Of a stretch of 40,006 bases of DNA, positions 31,927-39,933 are shown piece after piece. A program made the translations under genes and the position numbers. The stretch covers positions 1 to 40,006 of the forward strand of contig NZ_FNPT01000009.1 of the NCBI RefSeq assembly GCF_900107375.1, given 5' to 3'. The DNA is from Lysobacter sp. yr284 (GTDB lineage: Bacteria > Pseudomonadota > Gammaproteobacteria > Xanthomonadales > Xanthomonadaceae). The notes under the pieces are model-generated. The model saw nothing but the letters and a program-made list of their open reading frames with translations, had not been told where the DNA came from and did not search any database. Numbering within the stretch: the first letter of the stretch is position 1; the number at the start of each line of letters is the position of its first letter.

Positions 31927-32916
31927 ATGCTGCCGTATTCCGTCCTCGACCTCGCGCCCGTCGTCCAGGGCAGCGACGCCCGCCAGGCTTTCGCCAACAG
32001 CCTGGACCTCGCCCGCCACGCCGAAGCGCTGGGCTATACCCGCTATTGGCTGGCCGAACACCACAACATGCCCGGCATCGCCAGCGCCGCCACCGCGGTG
32101 CTGATCGGGCATATCGCCGGCGGCACCTCGCGCATCCGCGTCGGCGCCGGCGGGATCATGCTGCCCAACCACGCGCCGCTGCAGGTGGCCGAGCAGTTCG
32201 GCACGCTGGCCTCGCTGTACCCCGGCCGCATCGACCTGGGCCTGGGCCGCGCGCCCGGCACCGACCACTCCACCGCGCGCGCGCTGCGCCGCTACTACGA
32301 CGGCGCCGACAGCTTTCCGCAGGACGTGGCCGAACTGCTGCATTACTTCGAGCCGGCGCAGCCGCAGCAGGCGGTGCGCGCGGTGCCCGGCGCCGGGCTG
32401 GAGGTGCCGGTGTGGCTGCTGGGGTCGAGTCTGTTCAGCGCGCGGCTGTCGGCGGCGATGGGCCTGCCGTTCGCGTTCGCCTCGCATTTCGCGCCCGACG
32501 CGATGGACGAGGCGCTGACGCTCTACCGCCGCGACTTCCAGCCGTCCGCGCGGCTGCAGGCGCCGCACGCGATGCTGGCCTTGAACGTGGTCGCCGCGGC
32601 GGACGGCGCCCAGGCCCGGCGCCTGTTCACCACCCAGCAGCAGGCGTTCGTCAACCTGCGCCGCGGCCGGCCGGGGCTGATCCCGCCGCCGATCGACGAC
32701 ATCGAAAGTTTCTGGACCCCGCTGGAGAAGGCCGGCGTAGCCCAGGCCTTGGCCTGCGCGGTGGTCGGCGATCCGGGCGAAGTCGCCGACGGCATCGCCG
32801 CCTTCATCGCCCGGCACCGGCCGGACGAGCTGATGGTGACGGCCAACATCTTCGAGCACGACGCGCGGCTGCGCTCGTTCGAACTGGCGGCGCAGGCGCT
32901 CAAGTCGCTGGCTTGA
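31927..32916 (+). CDS. Luciferase-like flavin-dependent monooxygenase family protein
   Basis: This 329-residue TIM-barrel oxidoreductase belongs to the LLM class that uses reduced FMN. Family signatures include [12 protein letters not shown] at the N-terminus, [55 protein letters not shown] and the late [20 protein letters not shown]. The C-terminal part ([14 protein letters not shown], then [14 protein letters not shown]) matches the YhbW-type subgroup, whose substrates are mostly unknown. Start is the ATG giving MLPYSV, directly at the conserved N-terminal strand. No partner flavin reductase is adjacent. Convergent with the FKBP gene. Confidence 0.92.
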   Translation: MLPYSVLDLAPVVQGSDARQAFANSLDLARHAEALGYTRYWLAEHHNMPGIASAATAVLIGHIAGGTSRIRVGAGGIMLPNHAPLQVAEQFGTLASLYPGRIDLGLGRAPGTDHSTARALRRYYDGADSFPQDVAELLHYFEPAQPQQAVRAVPGAGLEVPVWLLGSSLFSARLSAAMGLPFAFASHFAPDAMDEALTLYRRDFQPSARLQAPHAMLALNVVAAADGAQARRLFTTQQQAFVNLRRGRPGLIPPPIDDIESFWTPLEKAGVAQALACAVVGDPGEVADGIAAFIARHRPDELMVTANIFEHDARLRSFELAAQALKSLA

Positions 32917-32964
32917 TCCGCACCCGGCCCGGCGCGCGTTCGCGCCGGGCCCGCGCAGCGGCGC

Positions 32965-33507
32965 TCAGCGCGGTTCCAGGCCGAGCAGTTCCACCTCGAA
33001 CACCAGCGAGGCGTCCGGCGGGATCGCGCCGCCGCCGGCGCCGTCCTTGCCGTAGGCCAGGTCCGGCGGAACCATCAGCACCCGCTTGCCGCCCACGCGC
33101 ATGCCGGCGACGCCGTCGTCCCAGCCGCGGATCACCCGGCCGGCGCCGAGCAGGAAGCTGAAAGGCCGGCCGTTGCGGTCGTAGGAACTGTCGAACTTGC
33201 TGCCGCGCTTGTTCGGCGCGGTCTCGTCGTAGAACCAGCCGGTGTACTGCACGATCGCTTCCTGGCCCGGCTGCGCGAGCGCGCCGGTGCCGACGCGCTG
33301 GTCGATCATTTCGAACTGGGCGATGCGGCCGTGCATCACCTTCGGCGCGGCCGCGGCCTGCTCCTGCTCGGCCGGGCGCTGGCAGCCGGCCAGCATCGGC
33401 GCGGCGGCGGCCAGCAGCAGCGCCAGCGGCAACGCGCGCGCGGCGGCGGACGCGGCGGAGCGGGGCGCGGCAGGGCGGGATACGGCGGAGCGGGACGCTG
33501 CGGGCAC
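32965..33507 (-). CDS. FKBP-type peptidyl-prolyl isomerase lipoprotein
   Basis: This 180-residue precursor carries a signal peptide with lipobox LAGC (Cys42), so the mature protein is a lipid-anchored envelope isomerase that speeds proline turning in folding proteins. The single FKBP domain has VQYTGWFYD, FSFLLGAGRVIRGWDDGVAGM, GGKRVLMVPPDLAYG, IPPDASLVFEVELLGLEP, which keeps the usual active-site aromatic residues. A GTG start at 33507 is taken, because GAGG lies seven bases upstream and no ATG precedes the hydrophobic core. It lies downstream of the arsR-SRPBCC pair by 73 bases, and could be read from that promoter or its own. Confidence 0.92.
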   Translation of the reverse strand: MPAASRSAVSRPAAPRSAASAAARALPLALLLAAAAPMLAGCQRPAEQEQAAAAPKVMHGRIAQFEMIDQRVGTGALAQPGQEAIVQYTGWFYDETAPNKRGSKFDSSYDRNGRPFSFLLGAGRVIRGWDDGVAGMRVGGKRVLMVPPDLAYGKDGAGGGAIPPDASLVFEVELLGLEPR

Positions 33508-33580
33508 GGACGACCTCGAACGGATAGGCGGAAGGACGCACAGCTTACCCGCCGTACCCCGCGCCCGCCTCGCGCCGCGC

Positions 33581-34132
33581 TCAGGCCTGCGGGATGCGCC
33601 GTTCGTACTCCGCGTCCAGGCGGTTGTGGCTGCGCCAGAAGCCTTCCGGCTCGCGCTGCGACAGCACGTCGATCAGCAGGCCCAGGTGCGCGTGCCAGCC
33701 GCCGCTGACGCTGACCAGGCCGCTGCGGTTGGACAGATGACGGTGGTGCACGACCAGCCGCACTTGATCGCCTTGTTCGCTCAGTTCGAAGCTCACCTCC
33801 GACTTGCTGCCGGCGTCTTCGTTCCAGGTGTAGCGCAGCAGGCGCGGCGGCTCGATCGCGGTGATGCGGCCGCGCAGGGTGTTGACGCAGTCGCTGGCGT
33901 ACTTGGCCGGCGGCGGATCGTCGTTGCGGGTGAGGCGGGCGTTGTCGAAGTTCAGCTCGACCGCGCCGCCGACGCGCAGGTCCATCCCGCCCGCGGCCAG
34001 CCAGTGCCGGCGCTTGTCGGATTCGGTGAGGTAGGCCCAGACGCGTTCGATCGGGCCGGGCAGGACGCGTTCGATGCGGACCGAATCGGCGGCGGTGAGG
34101 ACGCCGTAGGCGTCGTTGGCGGGCAGGTTCAT
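33581..34132 (-). CDS. SRPBCC/AHSA1-family protein
   Basis: This 183-residue START-like helix-grip protein has VRIERVLPGPIERVWAYLTE, KRRHWLAAGGMDLRVGG, the central strands YTWNEDAGSKSEVSFEL and the terminal helix WHAHLGLLIDVLSQ. These proteins bind a small hydrophobic ligand in a deep cavity, but the ligand is seldom known. GGAG precedes the ATG. It lies 27 bases after the ArsR-type gene, and the two form a typical regulator-effector pair in bacteria, so its expression probably rises when the regulator leaves the operator. Confidence 0.9.
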   Translation of the reverse strand: MNLPANDAYGVLTAADSVRIERVLPGPIERVWAYLTESDKRRHWLAAGGMDLRVGGAVELNFDNARLTRNDDPPPAKYASDCVNTLRGRITAIEPPRLLRYTWNEDAGSKSEVSFELSEQGDQVRLVVHHRHLSNRSGLVSVSGGWHAHLGLLIDVLSQREPEGFWRSHNRLDAEYERRIPQA

Positions 34133-34159
34133 GGCGGTCTCCGGAACGGAAGGGGTGGA

Positions 34160-34570
34160 TCAGGGACGCGGCTTGCGCCGCGCGGGGCGGGGCGATGGAG
34201 CCGGCGCGGCGGCCGGGGGCGTGGAGGTGGAGGCGCGGGCGTCGTCCTCGGCGCGCAGCAGCGCTTCCAGGTCGTCCAGGCGCTGGTTCCAGAAGCGTTC
34301 GTAGTGGCGCAGCCATTCGAAGCCGCCGTGCAGCGGTTGCGCGTCGAGGCGGCAGACGTGGATGCGCCCGCGCACCTCGCGCCGGACCAGCCCGGCGCGT
34401 TCCAGCGCCTTGATGTGCTTGGAGGCGGCGGCCAGGGTCATGGCGTAGGGTTCGGCGAGCTCGCCGACTTTGCGTTCGCCGTCGGCGAGCTGGCGCAGCA
34501 TCGCCCGCCGGGTGGGGTCGGCGAGGGCCTGGAAGACGGCGTCGAGCCGTTGCGAGTCATATTCAACCAT
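34160..34570 (-). CDS. ArsR-family transcriptional regulator
   Basis: This 136-residue winged-helix repressor begins MVEYDSQRLDAVFQALADPTRRAML and has the recognition helix AASKHIKALERAGLVRREVRGR. No metal-binding Cys pair of the ArsR/CadC kind is visible, so it likely senses something other than a metal. It belongs to the subgroup paired with SRPBCC proteins. The C-terminal tail is Pro/Ala/Lys/Arg-rich. The ATG at 34570 sits inside a perfect palindrome and just after a promoter, so the mRNA may lack a leader. A longer frame from a TTG at 34606 would run through the promoter and is unlikely. Confidence 0.92.
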   Translation of the reverse strand: MVEYDSQRLDAVFQALADPTRRAMLRQLADGERKVGELAEPYAMTLAAASKHIKALERAGLVRREVRGRIHVCRLDAQPLHGGFEWLRHYERFWNQRLDDLEALLRAEDDARASTSTPPAAAPAPSPRPARRKPRP

Positions 34571-34580
34571 GGGGTTGAAT
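34561..34580. promoter_or_regulatory. Palindromic ArsR-type operator over the arsR start codon
   Basis: ATTCAACC and GGTTGAAT are perfect eight-base arms around ATGG, and the minus-strand start codon occupies 34568-34570. Binding of the repressor here would block its own gene and the SRPBCC gene after it. Which protein binds is inferred from position. Confidence 0.75.
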
Positions 34581-34606
34581 ATCCGCCTGGGGCGAGCGAC
34601 TGTCAA
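34578..34606 (-). promoter_or_regulatory. Sigma-70-type promoter of the arsR-SRPBCC pair
   Basis: On the minus strand TTGACA (34601-34606) is a perfect -35. GATATT (34578-34583) lies 17 bases downstream as a -10. The start point would fall at or within a few bases of the ATG at 34570, giving a leaderless transcript. Confidence 0.6.
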
Positions 34607-34678
34607 CCGATTGGTAAAATATTCGCGTGCGGGCCGACAGGCGGTATCCGGCGATGCGGGGCGTCGCGTCGCAGGCGC

Positions 34679-34766
34679 GGTGTCGCGGTCGCGGCTCGCG
34701 CCGCTCCTACAGCCGGAAGCGAACCCGCCTGAGCCCCTGTAGGAGCGGCGCGAGCCGCGACCGCGG
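34679..34766. repeat. GTAG-type REP pair, heads facing inward
   Basis: Two ~30-base copies of an element whose head is TGTAGGAGCGGCGCGAGCC lie in inverted order: minus orientation at 34679-34712 and plus at 34737-34766, with the GTAG ends facing each other. Each has its own stem GCGGC-GCGA-GCCGC. They occupy the 376-base gap between the ArsR and XRE genes, which otherwise shows no gene. Confidence 0.85.
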
Positions 34767-34946
34767 CAACGGCGCTACGACGCCACCTGCGATCCAGGCG
34801 AGCGCTGCGCGCCGACGAATGAAGCCACTCAACTCGCCACTGCGGCGGACGCCGCAATGACGGGATGTGGGCGTGCGGGCGAGGTACGAGGACGTACGCA
34901 GCCTGGGCGCGCGCAGCATTGCGGCCGGCGCGCCCGGCCGCCGACG

Positions 34947-35768
34947 CTACGAAGACGTCGTCAGGCTCGCGCCGAACTCGCGCATCGCCTTGGCGGTGGC
35001 CGCATCGGCGGGGAAGAACGATTCGATCGCCAGTTCCGCCAGGGTCACGTCCATCGGCGTGCCGAATACGGTGGTGGTGCTGATGAAGGACAGTTCGCCG
35101 AACGGCGTGCGCATGCGGCAGGGCACTGCGACGTGGGCGGCGCCGGTGAGTTCGGCCGGGTCGTACTCCGCGGGGTCGTAGCCCGGCGGCGGCGGATACG
35201 CCTGCAGTTCCGCGTACAGCGCTTCCAGCACCGGATCGCCGCTGGTTTCGATCTGGTGGCGCAGCCGGTGCAGGATGTGCGCGCGCCATTCGCCGAAGTT
35301 GAGGATGCTCGGCGCCATGCCTTCGGGGTGCAGCGCCGCGCGCAGCACGTTGGCCGGCCCGGCCAGCAGGTGCTCGGCCACGCCGGCCAGCATCGGGCCG
35401 AGCGCGCGGTTGTGCTGGATCAGGTTCCAGTGCCGGTCCACCGCCAGCGCCGGATGCGGTTCGTGCGCGTACAGCACCAGCTCGACCGCGGCGTAGGCCT
35501 CGCGCATCGCCGGGTGGTCGAGCGGGCGCTCGGCGTACATCGGCGCCAGCCCGGCCGCGGTCATCAAGGCGTTGCGCTCGCGCAGCGGCACGTCCAGGCG
35601 GTCGGCCAGGCGCAGCAGCATGGCCCGGCTCGGCAGCGAGCGGCCGGTCTCGATGAAGCTGACGTGGCGGGTGGAGATCTCGGCCATCTCGGCCAGGTCG
35701 AACTGGGTCAGGCGGCGGCGCTGGCGCCATTGGCGCAACAGCTCGCCCACGGGGCGCGGATCGTTCAT
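34947..35768 (-). CDS. XRE-family regulator with MmyB-like ligand-binding domain
   Basis: This 273-residue regulator has an N-terminal helix-turn-helix of the Cro/cI type (LLRQWRQRRRLTQFDLAEMA, then STRHVSFIETGRSLPSRAML). A MmyB-like PAS-related domain covers about residues 100-265, with HPALAVDRHWNLIQHNRAL and FGELSFISTTTVFGTPMDVT. Members usually repress a divergent oxidoreductase or membrane protein gene; the ligand is probably a fatty acid or similar small molecule. The divergent gene at 35900 and the palindrome between them fit that. The start is the ATG at 35768. Confidence 0.93.
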   Translation of the reverse strand: MNDPRPVGELLRQWRQRRRLTQFDLAEMAEISTRHVSFIETGRSLPSRAMLLRLADRLDVPLRERNALMTAAGLAPMYAERPLDHPAMREAYAAVELVLYAHEPHPALAVDRHWNLIQHNRALGPMLAGVAEHLLAGPANVLRAALHPEGMAPSILNFGEWRAHILHRLRHQIETSGDPVLEALYAELQAYPPPPGYDPAEYDPAELTGAAHVAVPCRMRTPFGELSFISTTTVFGTPMDVTLAELAIESFFPADAATAKAMREFGASLTTSS

Positions 35769-35802
35769 GCGGCCACCTTAGCCCAGCTGCGCCGGCGCCG
35801 GC

Positions 35803-35819
35803 ATTACCTGCCAGGTAAT
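35803..35819. promoter_or_regulatory. Palindromic operator between XRE and membrane protein genes
   Basis: ATTACCTG and CAGGTAAT are perfect eight-base arms around one C. It lies 35 bases upstream of the regulator start and ~80 upstream of the divergent gene, as expected for a site controlling both. Confidence 0.75.
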
Positions 35820-35899
35820 CGACCCGCCGCGCGGGCGGGCGTGTCATGGCGTGGAACCGACACAACGAATTTCATCCGCCACTGCCCAGGAGCACCACC

Positions 35900-36304
35900 A
35901 TGGCCACTGTCCTGCCGTCCCGTCCGCGTTCCACCCTGCGCCGCGCGCTGGCGCTCGACGCCGCCGCTTCCGCGGCCGCCGGCGCGCTGTTGCTCGGCTT
36001 CACCGCCGCCGCCTCGCGCCACTTCGCGATGGCGCCGGGCCTGATCCTGGCCGAGGCCGCGATCATGTTCGCCTGGGCGCTGCTCGTCGGCTGGGCCGCG
36101 AGCCGCGATCCGGTCGCGCCGGCGCTGGCCTGGACCGCGATCGCGGTGAACTTCGCTTGGGGCGCGCTCTCCGTGCTCGCGCTGGTCGTCGGCGCGCTCG
36201 CGCCGACCGCGCTGGGCACGGAACTGATGCTCGCGCAGGCGCTGGGCGTCGCGGTGCTGGGCGCGATGCAGTACGCCGGCCTGCGCCAGCAGCAGCGCGG
36301 CTGA
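35900..36304 (+). CDS. Four-helix integral membrane protein
   Basis: This 134-residue protein has four hydrophobic stretches, at about residues 18-37 (AASAAAGALLLGFTAAASRH), 44-62 (LILAEAAIMFAWALLVGWA), 71-95 (ALAWTAIAVNFAWGALSVLAL) and 108-126. AGGAG lies seven bases before the ATG. It is divergent from the XRE/MmyB-like regulator and shares the palindromic site, so it is probably its target. No named function is recognised; similar small membrane proteins are commonly found next to such regulators. Confidence 0.85.
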   Translation: MATVLPSRPRSTLRRALALDAAASAAAGALLLGFTAAASRHFAMAPGLILAEAAIMFAWALLVGWAASRDPVAPALAWTAIAVNFAWGALSVLALVVGALAPTALGTELMLAQALGVAVLGAMQYAGLRQQQRG

Positions 36305-36311
36305 GGCGGCG

Positions 36312-36497
36312 ATGGAGCCGCTGACGCGGACCGCGCCCGCGCCCGTCGGCGCGGGCGAACGCCCGCCGCGCCAGTTGCCGGCGCGCTGCGCCTGGTGCCC
36401 GGACCTGATCGGCTGCCGGGTGCCGGCGCCGGTCGCGGCGACGGCGCGGACGGCGCGCTGCGAGGCGCGCAGCGGGCGCCGGATCGTCGCGGTGTGA
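36312..36497 (+). CDS. Doubtful small Cys-containing ORF
   Basis: A 61-residue frame starts seven bases after the previous stop, with GAGG shortly upstream. It encodes CAWCPDLIGC, a CxxC pair and a third Cys, but is otherwise Ala/Arg/Pro-rich, as spurious frames are in this GC-rich DNA. It may be a small companion of the membrane protein gene or chance. Confidence 0.25.
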   Translation: MEPLTRTAPAPVGAGERPPRQLPARCAWCPDLIGCRVPAPVAATARTARCEARSGRRIVAV

Positions 36498-36535
36498 GCG
36501 GGGCGCGTCGCGCGGCGGCGCAGGCGGCCGAAGCC

Positions 36536-36616
36536 TTGCAGGAGCGGCGCCGGCCTATCGGCCCGCGCCGAACGCTTCGCCGTAGTCGGGGCGTCGCGGC
36601 CGCGGCTCGCGCCGCC
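36536..36616. repeat. Degenerate REP-like elements
   Basis: TGCAGGAGCGGCGC at 36538 and GTCGCGGCCGCGGCTCGCGC near 36593 resemble the two halves of the REP pair seen elsewhere in the window but with several changes and without the GTAG head. They fill the 174-base gap before greB. Confidence 0.5.
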
Positions 36617-36671
36617 GCGCGGGTCCGCTGGGCCGGGCTTTTGCGACGACCGCGACCGCGGCAGCGAGGTT

Positions 36672-37184
36672 TCAGCCGGCCGGCGGCAGGTACGACACTT
36701 CGACGATGGCGAACCGCGCCGGCCCGGCCGGCAGCACCGCCTCGAACTCGTCGTCGACCCGGCGCTTGAGCATCGCCCGCGCCAGCGGCGAGTCGATGCT
36801 GATGTGGCCGAGCCGGGCGTCGGTCTCGTCCGGCCCGACGATGCGGTAGCGCGCCAGCTCGCCGCTGGCGACGTCCTCGACCTCGACCCAGGCGCCGAAG
36901 AACACCGATTGCGGATCGCTGGGCGTGGATTCGATCACCCGCAGCAGCGGCAGGCGCTTGCTCAGGTAGCGCACGCGCCGGTCGATCTCGGCCAGCTGCT
37001 TCTTGCGGTAGGTGTATTCCGCGTTCTCGGAGCGGTCGCCCTCGGCGGCCGCGGCGGCCAGCGCCTTGACCACCTCGGGACGGCGCAGCCGCCACAGCTC
37101 GTCGAGCTCGTGCTTCAGGCGCGCGTGGCCCTCGCGGGTGATCAGCGCGGTGCTGTGTTCGGCGGGCGGGCGCCAACGGCCCAT
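36672..37184 (-). CDS. greB: Transcription elongation factor GreB
   Basis: This 170-residue factor enters the RNA polymerase secondary channel and stimulates cleavage of backtracked RNA. The N-terminal coiled-coil has [19 protein letters not shown], the tip residues are in [20 protein letters not shown] (with the acidic Asp and Glu), and the C-terminal FKBP-like domain holds [20 protein letters not shown] and [17 protein letters not shown]. coli GreB has 158 residues, so the length fits. The ATG at 37184 is preferred to a start 21 codons upstream, which would add residues unlike the family. No strong ribosome binding site is visible. Confidence 0.95.
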   Translation of the reverse strand: MGRWRPPAEHSTALITREGHARLKHELDELWRLRRPEVVKALAAAAAEGDRSENAEYTYRKKQLAEIDRRVRYLSKRLPLLRVIESTPSDPQSVFFGAWVEVEDVASGELARYRIVGPDETDARLGHISIDSPLARAMLKRRVDDEFEAVLPAGPARFAIVEVSYLPPAG

Positions 37185-37271
37185 GGCGGCGGTACTCGCG
37201 ACAGCGGGGCCGACGTTATCGCAGAGCGGGCGGCGCGGTTCAAGCAAATCGGGGTGAAGATCGGTTCACTC

Positions 37272-37372
37272 CCTGTAGGAACGGCGCGAGCCGCGACCGC
37301 GACACCGCAACTACGGCGCAAGTTTCGGCGCAGTCGCGGTGTCGCGGTCGCGGCTCGCGCCGCTCCTACAGG
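37272..37372. repeat. GTAG-type REP pair forming a long inverted repeat
   Basis: Arms 37272-37306 and 37338-37372 are complementary at 34 of 35 positions around a 31-base spacer, with GTAG heads at the outer ends. It lies between greB and the NlpE-like gene, both on the minus strand. It could form a strong RNA or cruciform hairpin, ending or protecting the upstream transcript. Confidence 0.88.
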
Positions 37373-37390
37373 GGAAAGCGAAGCCGCGCG

Positions 37391-37885
37391 TTACGGCGTG
37401 CGCTTGAGGCTGTAGTCGAGCTGCGACTCGATCGGCTTGCCCTCGGTATCGAGCATGCGGATCTCGTCCTTGGACACGATGTCGAACAGGCGGTCGTCGT
37501 CGCTCTTGCTGTTCGGGTCCAGGCGCACGCGCTTGCCGTTGTCTTCCGCGGTCCAGGTGCCGTCGCCCTTGAAGTTGCCGTCCTTCTTGCCCTGGTAGCT
37601 CTCGCTGAGGGCGTAGCCGCCGTCGGCCTTGAGTTCGAGCTTGGTGTCGATGCCGCTGCAATCGGCGCAGGGCAGGGTGCCGCTGAAGGTGCCGGCGAAG
37701 GCGGCGGCGTCGAACGTGGCCGGGGCGGCTGCGGCGGCGGGAGCCGGCGCGGCTTCGGCCGGCGCGGCCGGTTCGGCGGCCTTGGGCGTTTCGGCCGGCG
37801 CGGCGGCGGGCGTTTCGGCGGGCTTGTTGCACGCGCTCAATGCGAGCGCGGCGAGGCAGGCGAGGGCGAGCAGTTTGCGGTTCAC
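37391..37885 (-). CDS. NlpE-like lipoprotein
   Basis: This 164-residue outer-membrane lipoprotein precursor has a signal peptide with lipobox LSAC (Cys19), an Ala/Pro/Glu-rich linker to about residue 60, and one NlpE N-terminal barrel domain. Domain marks are FSGTLPCADCSGIDTKLELK, with the CxxC, then YALSESYQGKKDG and GTWTAEDNGKRVRLDP. E. coli NlpE signals surface contact and lipoprotein stress through Cpx and has a second C-terminal domain, which is absent here. The GTG start at 37885 is chosen because AGGAG lies six bases upstream and the signal peptide begins at once. Confidence 0.9.
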   Translation of the reverse strand: MNRKLLALACLAALALSACNKPAETPAAAPAETPKAAEPAAPAEAAPAPAAAAAPATFDAAAFAGTFSGTLPCADCSGIDTKLELKADGGYALSESYQGKKDGNFKGDGTWTAEDNGKRVRLDPNSKSDDDRLFDIVSKDEIRMLDTEGKPIESQLDYSLKRTP

Positions 37886-38009
37886 ATGCGGCTCCTGTGC
37901 GGGTCTGGGTCTGGAAGCGGAGGGGGTGAGGGTAGAGCAGCGACGCGTGGGCGAAAGCGAGCCGTTTCTCACTCTTCGCTCGCGTGCGTCCGCCGCCGGC
38001 GTCGCCGGG

Positions 38010-39545
38010 TCAGCGCTTGCCGCCGAAGATGCCGCCGAGCAGGCCGCGCAGGATCTGCCGCCCGACCTGGGTGCCGACGGTGCGCGCGGTCTGCTTGGCC
38101 ATGGTCTCGACCATGCCCTGGCGGCGCTTGGTGCCGAACACCGCGTCCTTGACCGCCTGGCCGAAGCCGCCTTCCTCCTTGTCGTCCTGCTCGCGGGTCT
38201 TGGCCGGCGGCGCCTTGGCCTGTTCGGACGCGGTTTCGGCGCGCTGGGCCAGCATCTCGGCGGCCGATTCGCGGTTGACCGGGGTGTCGTACTTGGCGCC
38301 GATCGGGCTGCCGACGCGGACCTGGGCGCGCTCGGCCTCGGTGATCGCGCCCATGCGGCAGCGCGGCGGCGCCACCAGGGTGCGCTCGACCGGCATCGGC
38401 ACGCCCTTGTCCTGCAGGGTCGAAACCAGCGCCTCGCCGGTGCCGAGCTTGGAAATGGCCTCGGCGACGTTCAAGGCCGGATTCGGCACGAAGGTTTCCG
38501 CCGCGGTGCGCACCGCCTTCTGGTCGCGCGGGGTGAACGCGCGCAGCGCGTGCTGCACGCGGTTGCCGAGCTGGCCGAGGATGTTGTCGGGAATGTCGTC
38601 GGGGAACTGCGAGCAGAAATACACGCCCACGCCCTTGGAGCGGATGATCCGCACCACTTGTTCGACCCGCTGCTGCAGCGCGGCCGGGGCGTCGTCGAAC
38701 AGCAGGTGGGCTTCGTCGAACACGAACACCAGCTTGGGCCGGTCGAGGTCGCCGACTTCCGGCAACTGCTCGAACAGTTCCGACAGCAGCCACAACAGGA
38801 AGCTGGAATACAGGCGCGGCTTGAGGATCAGCGAGTCGGCGGCGAGCACGTTGACTACGCCGTGGCCGTTCGGCGTGGTGCGCATCAGGTCGGCCAGCTC
38901 CAGCGCCGGCTCGCCGAAGAAATGATCGCCGCCGTCCTGCTCCAGGCGCAGCAGCGAGCGCTGGATCGCGCCGACCGACTGCACGCTGACCAGGCCGTAG
39001 CTGGTGGAGATGTCCTTGCGCTCGTCGGCGACCAGGCCGAGCAGGGCGCGCAGGTCGGCCAGGTCGAGCAGCAGCAGGCCGCGGTCGTCGGCGAGCTTGA
39101 ACACGATGTCGAGCACGCCGGACTGGGTGTCGTTGAGCTCGAGGATGCGCGCCAGCAGGGTCGGGCCCATTTCGCTGACGGTGGTGCGCACTGGGTGGCC
39201 GAGCTTGCCGAACAGGTCCCAGAACACCACCGGGTTGGCCTGCGGGGCCCAGTCGGCGACGCCGATCTCGCCCAGCCGCGCCTGCAGCTTGTCGTTGGCG
39301 GTGCCGGCGACGGCGAGGCCGGCGACGTCGCCCTTCACGTCGGCCAGGAACACCGGCACGCCCTGGCGCGAGAAACCTTCGGCCAGGGTCATCAGGGTGA
39401 CCGTCTTGCCGGTACCGGTGGCCCCGGCGACCAGGCCGTGGCGGTTGCCGAGCTTGGTGTGTAGGAACACCTGCCCGCTGTCCGGGGTGGTCACGGCCTT
39501 GCCGATCAGGATGTCGTTCTGGGTGTCGCCGGGGGTCGGGGCCAT
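38010..39545 (-). CDS. yjgR: DUF853/YjgR-family HerA-like ATPase
   Basis: This 511-residue P-loop ATPase of the HerA/FtsK superfamily has Walker A GATGTGKT (Lys47), then [12 protein letters not shown]. The Walker B is [15 protein letters not shown], with [20 protein letters not shown] following. The Gly-rich C-terminus (GGIFGGKR) is typical of the family. The related HerA drives DNA translocation in end-processing with NurA, but YjgR proteins have no established role. The ATG at 39545 gives [18 protein letters not shown], the family N-terminus. It is likely monocistronic, and a long repeat-rich gap lies upstream. Confidence 0.94.
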   Translation of the reverse strand: MAPTPGDTQNDILIGKAVTTPDSGQVFLHTKLGNRHGLVAGATGTGKTVTLMTLAEGFSRQGVPVFLADVKGDVAGLAVAGTANDKLQARLGEIGVADWAPQANPVVFWDLFGKLGHPVRTTVSEMGPTLLARILELNDTQSGVLDIVFKLADDRGLLLLDLADLRALLGLVADERKDISTSYGLVSVQSVGAIQRSLLRLEQDGGDHFFGEPALELADLMRTTPNGHGVVNVLAADSLILKPRLYSSFLLWLLSELFEQLPEVGDLDRPKLVFVFDEAHLLFDDAPAALQQRVEQVVRIIRSKGVGVYFCSQFPDDIPDNILGQLGNRVQHALRAFTPRDQKAVRTAAETFVPNPALNVAEAISKLGTGEALVSTLQDKGVPMPVERTLVAPPRCRMGAITEAERAQVRVGSPIGAKYDTPVNRESAAEMLAQRAETASEQAKAPPAKTREQDDKEEGGFGQAVKDAVFGTKRRQGMVETMAKQTARTVGTQVGRQILRGLLGGIFGGKR

Positions 39546-39782
39546 GTCCGTTTCCGTGGTTCGGGGATGCGTTGCGATGGGCGATTCTAGCGGCTGGCGT
39601 GTGGGGTTCGTGAATCTGGGGCGGGGGAGGCGGCTTTGCGGCAACGTCCTGAAGCGAGGAGTTTCCCAACCCCTGATTCCGGCGAAGCCGGAGTCCGTTT
39701 TGACGTTCGCTGTTGCCGTTGCCGTTGCAGTTCGCTTGGACGCAACCCCATGCGAAGCACACGTTCCGCAGCCCCGGAGGGC

Positions 39783-39834
39783 GTGCGCATGGATGCGCAC
39801 GCGCGCCATGGGGCAGGATGCCCCTTATGGCGCG
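39783..39834. repeat. Nested hairpins of a dispersed intergenic repeat
   Basis: GTGCGCAT-GG-ATGCGCAC (39783-39800) is a perfect palindrome. It is followed by CGCGCCAT (39802-39809) paired with ATGGCGCG (39827-39834), which encloses GGGGCA-GGA-TGCCCC. Such structures are common in Xanthomonadaceae intergenic repeats. Confidence 0.75.
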
Positions 39835-39895
39835 GCCCCGCGCCGCTGTGAGCCCTAGTGGCTTTTGATTCGAAACAGGGAAAAGCACTTTCTTT

Positions 39896-39933
39896 GGTTA
39901 CTTTCTTTGTTGCTTTGGACAAAGAAAGTGACC
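39896..39933. repeat. CTTTCTTTG/CAAAGAAAG hairpin repeat
   Basis: A 15-base stem (39896-39910 with 39919-39933; one wobble pair) closes an eight-base loop, followed by CCGGCCGCTTGCGG. With the hairpins at 39783 it forms one composite element in the 461-base stretch from 39546 to the window end, where I see no gene. Confidence 0.8.

Noticed and set aside
24826-32916. Long plus-strand frames opposite the macroglobulin, the last running into the luciferase-family gene
   Set aside because: Only the final 329 residues from 31927 match a family. The rest is antisense to the macroglobulin or intergenic.
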